Positions 59,355 through 64,000 of a stretch of 64,000 nt of DNA are shown here, piece after piece. Below the pieces are notes generated by a model that saw only the letters and a list, made by a program, of their open reading frames with translations, had not been told where the DNA came from and did no database searches. Source of the DNA: Atherix ibis. Taxonomy: Eukaryota > Arthropoda > Insecta > Diptera > Athericidae. Numbering within the stretch: position 1 is the stretch's first letter; each line of letters begins with the position of its first letter. The DNA lies in the NCBI GenBank assembly GCA_958298945.1, contig OY282609.1, forward strand, positions 32,337,212-32,401,211, written 5' to 3'. A program made the position numbers and the translations under genes.

Positions 59355-60583
59355 CCAGATGTATAAGCTTAAATCCGCTGTTTTTGTCAAAAAACACATG
59401 TTTTTTTTTCATAGAAAGTAAAAACAAATTTATTCAAAGTACTTGCCTCGCTACACATTTTTCCCATCTTTTGGGCAATTTGTGGATACCAAGCCAAAAA
59501 AAAATTCCTTCTCTTTCGAGGCAAACGACTCATCAAGCCATTTTCAGACGTCTTTGTAAGAATCGAAATGCTGCTCAGCGAGCGCGTGGCCCATCGACGA
59601 AAACAGGTGATAGTCGGAAGGGGTCAGGTCTGGTGAATAAGCGGAGTGGGATAGCACCTCCCAGTCTAGTGTCTTCAAGTAGTTTCGGACCATTTTTGAC
59701 GTGTGCGATGGTGCGTTGTCGTGAAGGAAAATCAGCTTGTCATGTCTTTGTTGATAATCCGTCCTTTTTCACGCAGAGTACGGTGTAATTTGATCAGTTG
59801 TTGGTGGTAGCGGTGGGCTTTGACAGTTTAACCAGTTTTCAACATCTCATAGTAGACGATACCCTGCTGATCCAACTAAACGCACAGAATCGTCTTCCGT
59901 CCGAAGCGATTTGGTCTTGGGAAAGATGTTGATGGTTGGCTGGGATCAACCCACGATTTCTTGCGTTTAGGATTCTCGAAATATATCCACTTTTCATCGC
60001 CTGTCACAATCCGATGCAGGAACGACTTTTTTTTTGTCTGGAGAGCAAGATATCCCATGTGTTTTGGCGTCGCTCCATCTGCCTCTCGTTCAATTCATGC
60101 GGCACCCATTTTCCGATCTTTTCAATCTTTCCCATAATACGCAGACGCATGGAAATGGCTGGTTGAGTAACACCCAATTGCTCCGCCAGCATTTTTTGCG
60201 ATTGGGTATCGTCTTCGTCCAAAAGAGCCTGCAATTGATAGTCCTCAACGTTCCTAGATTTTCACTGATCTTGGCACGTTGTTTCTGATAAAGCACTGTC
60301 ACCATAGGCCTCCATAACCATTCAATGCGATTCGGCAGCCTATTTCTTCAAATTGAAGCAGGAAAGCAGAGCTTTCCGCATATGCTCTTTTTCTGACACA
60401 AAACTAGACATGATTACCAAAGAAAAAATGTATGTTGTTGTACGAAATTGCTGACAATGTCACTGATTAATGTTGACAGATGTCAAAATCATAAAAAAAA
60501 GTATGGCGACGTGCCCATGGTAGCTTAATACGTTCACTCACGCCATCTATGACCAAACAGCGAATTTAAGCTTATATACCTAG
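59355..60583 (-). mobile_element. Mariner (D,D34D) element, both ends present, copy 6
   Basis: The left end CCAGATGTATAAGCTTAAAT (59355, TA at 59353-59354) and right end CTTATATACCTAG (to 60583, TA at 60584-60585) flank 1229 bp. The minus-strand transposase starts at the ATG at 60411. A deletion near 60255-60265 (end of the first helix-turn-helix and linker) and several substitutions disrupt it. The catalytic-domain motif VTGDEKWIYFENPKRKKSWV is intact, so this is among the better preserved DDE regions of the family here. Confidence 0.92.
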
Positions 60584-60829
60584 TATCATAAAAAAGGCGC
60601 ACGAATGAAAATATTTACGACTTCTTTTTTAATAATTCAGAAAATAATAAAATTATCAAAAACAAATTGTCAAATAGTAGATAGATTTTTTAATTTAATC
60701 CTTAGTTCCAAAAATACATATGTACATGCCTATTTTGATGGACGTATTTCAGTCAAATTGACTCATTAAATATTTTTAAAGTCTCAGGGCCAACTTCCTA
60801 TGCCAATGGAAATATTTTACTTGGTATTG
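60584..60829. other. Noncoding spacer
   Basis: AT-rich. It may include degraded upstream piggyBac sequence. Confidence 0.3.
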
Positions 60830-61440
60830 TAAAGAGTGCTTTTAATTTGATAATCGCCGAAAGTATAATGGAATATATAAAATCATGACTGAACTCGAAG
60901 CTCGTAAAGTTTTGAAAAAAGACTGGACAGTAACAAAATCGTAATTTTGGGCTTTTCTAGCAATTTTGTACGCTAGAGGAGCTTATGTGACAAGAAATGG
61001 AAAAATGTAGTGTTCTTATTTATGGTCTAAGAATTGGGGACCACCTTTTTTCCCGAACAATGTGTAGAGATAAGTTCAGAGAAATACTTCGATTTATACT
61101 TTTTGATAAGAAAAATGAATGAAGTGAACGATTGAAAATAGACAAATTTTCCTTGATAACGCTTGTTATAAACGTGGGTATAACATAACAGTCGATAAGG
61201 AATTGCTCTCAATTAAATACATGCCGAATAAACCAGATAAATTTTGCATCAAATTCTGGTTAGAAGCAAGTATCTTCTAAATGGTTTTCCCTATTTGGGC
61301 AAGAATGAAGCCCGCGGATCAAATATTTCCTTAAGCGAGTTTGTTGTATATAAAATCACTGAGCCATATTTAGGTTGTGGACAAAATAATTCCACAGACA
61401 AAATAATATTTAGGTTGTGGACAAAATAATCACTTGCAAA
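60830..61440 (+). pseudogene. piggyBac-type transposase remnant
   Basis: In shifted + frames the order of piggyBac (DDE_Tnp_1_7) landmarks is kept: FWAFLAILYARGAYVTRNGK (about 60943-61001), DKFREILRFILFDKKNE (about 61070-61120), ERLKIDKFSLITL, TVDKELLS (about 61190, the region of a catalytic Asp), YMPNKPDKFCIKFWLEAS (about 61222-61270), SKYLLNGFPYLGKNEARG (about 61267-61320) and LSEFVVYKITEPYL. Stops and frameshifts are frequent and the Asp expected just before 'KSKYLLNGF' is lost. A 42-base direct repeat 'atatttaggttgtggacaaa' (about 61367 and 61409) marks its right side. No TTAA-flanked ends were found. Confidence 0.82.
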
Positions 61441-61498
61441 AAGGTTACGCAATGTATTAAAAAAATCTGCGGAAATTGTATTTTAAAAACACAATATA

Positions 61499-62403
61499 CG
61501 AGGCCTGTTCAAAAAGTATTGCGAATTTTAAATATCCTCGGGTTACGTACATTCGATTTTCGATTTTGTGTATGTCTCTCACTTATGCCGACAAGTTCGG
61601 CCATTTTAAATGTTCAGTTAATTTTTGACAGCTGCTTTGCTTGCACGTGTTTTGGCTCGTCTTCGATTTTTACCCATTCCAAAAAATTGATTAAAGAACC
61701 TGTTTCGGTAGCAAGAAAAAGTCACAGGCGGCCAGATCTGGGGAATACGGTGGCTGCGGCATTATTAGTGTGTTATTTTTGGGCAAAAATTCCCGCATAA
61801 ACAACGATGCGTGAACAGGGGCGTTATTATGGTGCGAAAGCCAATTTTTGTTCTTTCACAAATGGAGGCGTTTCTGGCGGCTTGCTTTGCGCATAACTTG
61901 CAGGTAATATTCCTTATTGACCGTTCTACCCTGTGGCAAGAACTCATGATGCACCACGCCCCTGCAATCAAAGAAAACTAAGCAAAACCTACTGTAACAA
62001 AAATTCGACCGAACTTGCCGCGCTTTTTTCGATCTTGGCTAGTGCGGCAGCTTCCATTGGGATGATTGAGCTTTAGTTTCCACGTCCTAACCATAAACCC
62101 ATGATTCGTCACCAGTTATGATCCTCTGGAGCAAATTTGGGTCGTCGCGGACAGAGTCCAACAGCTCCTTAGCAATGTTAATGCGATGCTGTTTTTGGTC
62201 GAAATTGAGCAAAAATCGAAGACGAGCCAAAACACGTGCAAGCAACGTAGCTGTCAAAAAATTAACTGAACATTCAAAATTACCGAACTTGTCGGCATAA
62301 TTGAGAGACATGGGTACCAACATAACGCCACCAAAAAATCGAAAATCGAGTATACGTAACCCGCGGAAATTAGAAATTCGCGATACTTTTTGAACAGCAC
62401 TCG
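61499..62403 (-). mobile_element. Mariner-derived foldback element, copy B
   Basis: TA-flanked (61497-61498, 62404-62405); ends CGAGGCCTGTTCAAAAAGTA and, inverted, CGAGTGCTGTTCAAAAAGTA. The long arms (about 61499-61673 and 62210-62403) are mutual inverses. The minus strand encodes LARVLARLRFLLNFDQKQHR, DSVRDDPNLLQRIITGDESW (first catalytic Asp kept), a middle region (VERSIRNITCKLCAKQAARN on a shifted frame) and a frame toward 'PPYSPDLAACDFFL'. As in copy A, the 3' end is replaced by an inverted 5' end, and the breakpoint sequence ('cgaaacag.ttcttt.atc.atttttt') is the same in both. Confidence 0.85.
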
Positions 62404-62405
62404 TA

Positions 62406-63109
62406 TATGCAAAAATTGTTTTTAATAAATTGTCTTTAAAATAACATATTATTTTTTTTTAAAAACTTCAATTTTGTTGTTTGAGTAAAATTGACTCATT
62501 TCAGGCAAAATAAGTATAAACACAACATCTAGCAATCTAGTGGTAAAATGATAAACTTTTTAATAGATGTCACTAAAATCGTAAAGACCTATTATTTTGC
62601 ACAGCGCTGCTTACATACCAAAAAAAAAAATTAATTTCAATTAATTATTATTAATTTTAATTTTTTAATCTTGTTTAGTTAATAATCGTCGACCAGAAAC
62701 TAACAATAACACAGTTTAAATTTACCAAAACAGGAAGTGGGAAAATTTTATTAAGTTTCTCCAAAAAAAAATGAATTTTTATTATTTGTTATTTGGAAAT
62801 TTATTAAAAACCAATTAATTATCATATAATTTGGATATTTTTTTTATTATTTGCTCATTTTTATTGTTAAGTGAGTTTTCTCAAAAAAAAATCCAAATTT
62901 AAAATTGAATTTTTTTTTTTATTAAATTATATTATAAGTTAAGGGAGGTTTTTTTTGTATGTACGAGGCCTGTTCGTAAAGTACTCGGCCTGAAAATAAA
63001 AAAATATGGTGGTAATCATTTTTAAGCTATTTTCAATTTTCCTATGTATTATTTATTATAGTTCGGGGGTTTTCCTTACCGACTCTTCCTTGACTTTATG
63101 TCAAAAGCC
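62406..63109. other. AT-rich stretch with a lone mariner-like terminus
   Basis: CGAGGCCTGTTCGTAAAGTA at 62963-62982 resembles the ends of the foldback elements but diverges after 12 bases. It probably marks the start of the element that includes the repeat at 63110-63755. No other signal. Confidence 0.5.
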
Positions 63110-63755
63110 GATGATTCAGGGGAGATGCTCACAGTTTCAGCTGTTTTCGCACACCTTCACGGTCCCAGCGTGTAACACAATAGTTAAAACCTTTTTTAAT
63201 TATTACGGGATTATTGTCACCATTTCTGGTGACATAATATCACGTCCTTCACGTGTATCATCTTGAAAACTCTCGTATCCGTTAATGTTAAGTCATTTTT
63301 TGTTAAGTTGTTAGATGTGACAACTTAAAAAAAATTCCCAACGATTGCAACTCCACCAATTACAGCTTTGGTCAAGAACTTTTCGAACCACCTTCGTAAA
63401 AAATTCCATCTACTTTTGGTCACATTTTTCCACGTAAAAACGTTACTTTTTTTTGGAAAATATAATTTTTAAGAGTCGCTAATTTTTACCATAATTTTAT
63501 TAAATTGTAAATTTATAAATTTTTTAAATTCTTTTGCTTTTCGGGGGAAAAATTACCCTCTGTTAATATTAGTTGGTGCATTAAATATTTGTTTTTTTTT
63601 TGTTAATTAAAATTGTTTTCAAATTGATTTAAAGAATTATTCAAAGACTCAAAAAATGCATTTTTATTGAATATGTTTTTTTTGTATTTTTATTTAAAAA
63701 AACTCTTTTAATTTACGAAAGAAAAAATTTAATAGAAAATAAATTAAGATGGAAA
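63110..63755. repeat. Dispersed repeat, partner of 55635-56215
   Basis: Same orientation and order of blocks as its partner, with small indels. Here the block is preceded by a transposon-like terminus at 62963 rather than by a hairpin, so this copy is likely the more complete one at its left side. No recognised protein. Confidence 0.85.
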
Positions 63756-64000
63756 TTTTGAGTTTTTCTTTAAAACAAATTGACTAAAAAAGAACGAAAT
63801 TGTAAATATTAAAAAAAAAAAACTTAAAAATACAAACAGAAACGTGGGAAAAATTTGATCCTCTTCAAAATATTTTATTTAATATAAGTTTTATTGTAAT
63901 TTTTTTTTTTTTTTAAGAATTATAAAATAATATTAAATGGATTACACAAAAATATATATTTCTCAATCATCGTTCATCGCACTATTTTTTAATTATAAGT
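63756..64000. other. AT-rich window end
   Basis: Nothing recognised. Confidence 0.4.

Overview
This is eukaryotic, AT-rich DNA, almost certainly from an insect. The single recognisable host gene is a p160/SRC-family nuclear receptor coactivator, the orthologue of Drosophila taiman (tai). Short phase-consistent introns and very long Gln, Asn and Gly tracts suggest a fly (Diptera), but the order is an inference. No bacterial, viral or organellar genes, CRISPR arrays or clear tRNA/rRNA genes were seen.

Layout. 1-43.6 kb holds no host coding exon that I can support. It is either a very long 5' intron of tai or the upstream intergenic region. It contains a graveyard of mobile elements: (i) six copies of one D,D34D mariner family (5626-6896, 12953-14234, 22148-22817, 36816-38023, 40206-40772, and 59355-60583 beyond the coding block); (ii) degenerate IS630/Tc1/mariner-superfamily elements with ACAGGGTGG-like termini (10560-11215, 11568-12135, 14298-15194, 17353-18305), one of which carries a four-copy tandem expansion of part of its transposase; (iii) pieces of non-LTR retrotransposons (RNase H end at 1-370, C-terminal tail at 34520-34690, reverse transcriptase at 35390-36800, endonuclease at 41090-41480); (iv) MITE-like inverted-repeat elements; (v) three satellite-like fields: about 2.2 kb built from a 'tgacctaa' phrase (26.0-28.2 kb), about 1.7 kb with two alternating monomers (29.9-31.6 kb), and a four-copy 185-bp array (33.3-34.0 kb). 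Three GC-richer islands (1.0-1.6, 7.75-8.4 and 15.4-17.1 kb) could hold noncoding 5' exons or regulatory DNA.

43.6-53.2 kb carries eight tai exons on the + strand. Their splice phases agree at every junction. They encode about 1675 residues: the PAS region, three LXXLL receptor-binding motifs (one created across a splice junction), a candidate CBP-binding segment and the Gln-rich C-terminal part. The bHLH exon is not recognised in the window, so the gene starts further upstream or in an exon I missed. The last exon has a good donor but also an in-frame stop 24 bases after the splice point, giving a possible short C-terminal isoform. Otherwise the next exon lies more than 10 kb downstream or outside the window.

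53.2-64 kb is a second mobile-element zone: a MITE, a 67-bp perfect hairpin, a repeat pair of about 600 bp, another mariner copy, a degraded piggyBac-type transposase, and two copies of a mariner-derived foldback element whose 3' end was replaced by an inverted copy of its 5' end. Both copies share the same internal junction, so the rearranged form itself appears to have been mobilised.
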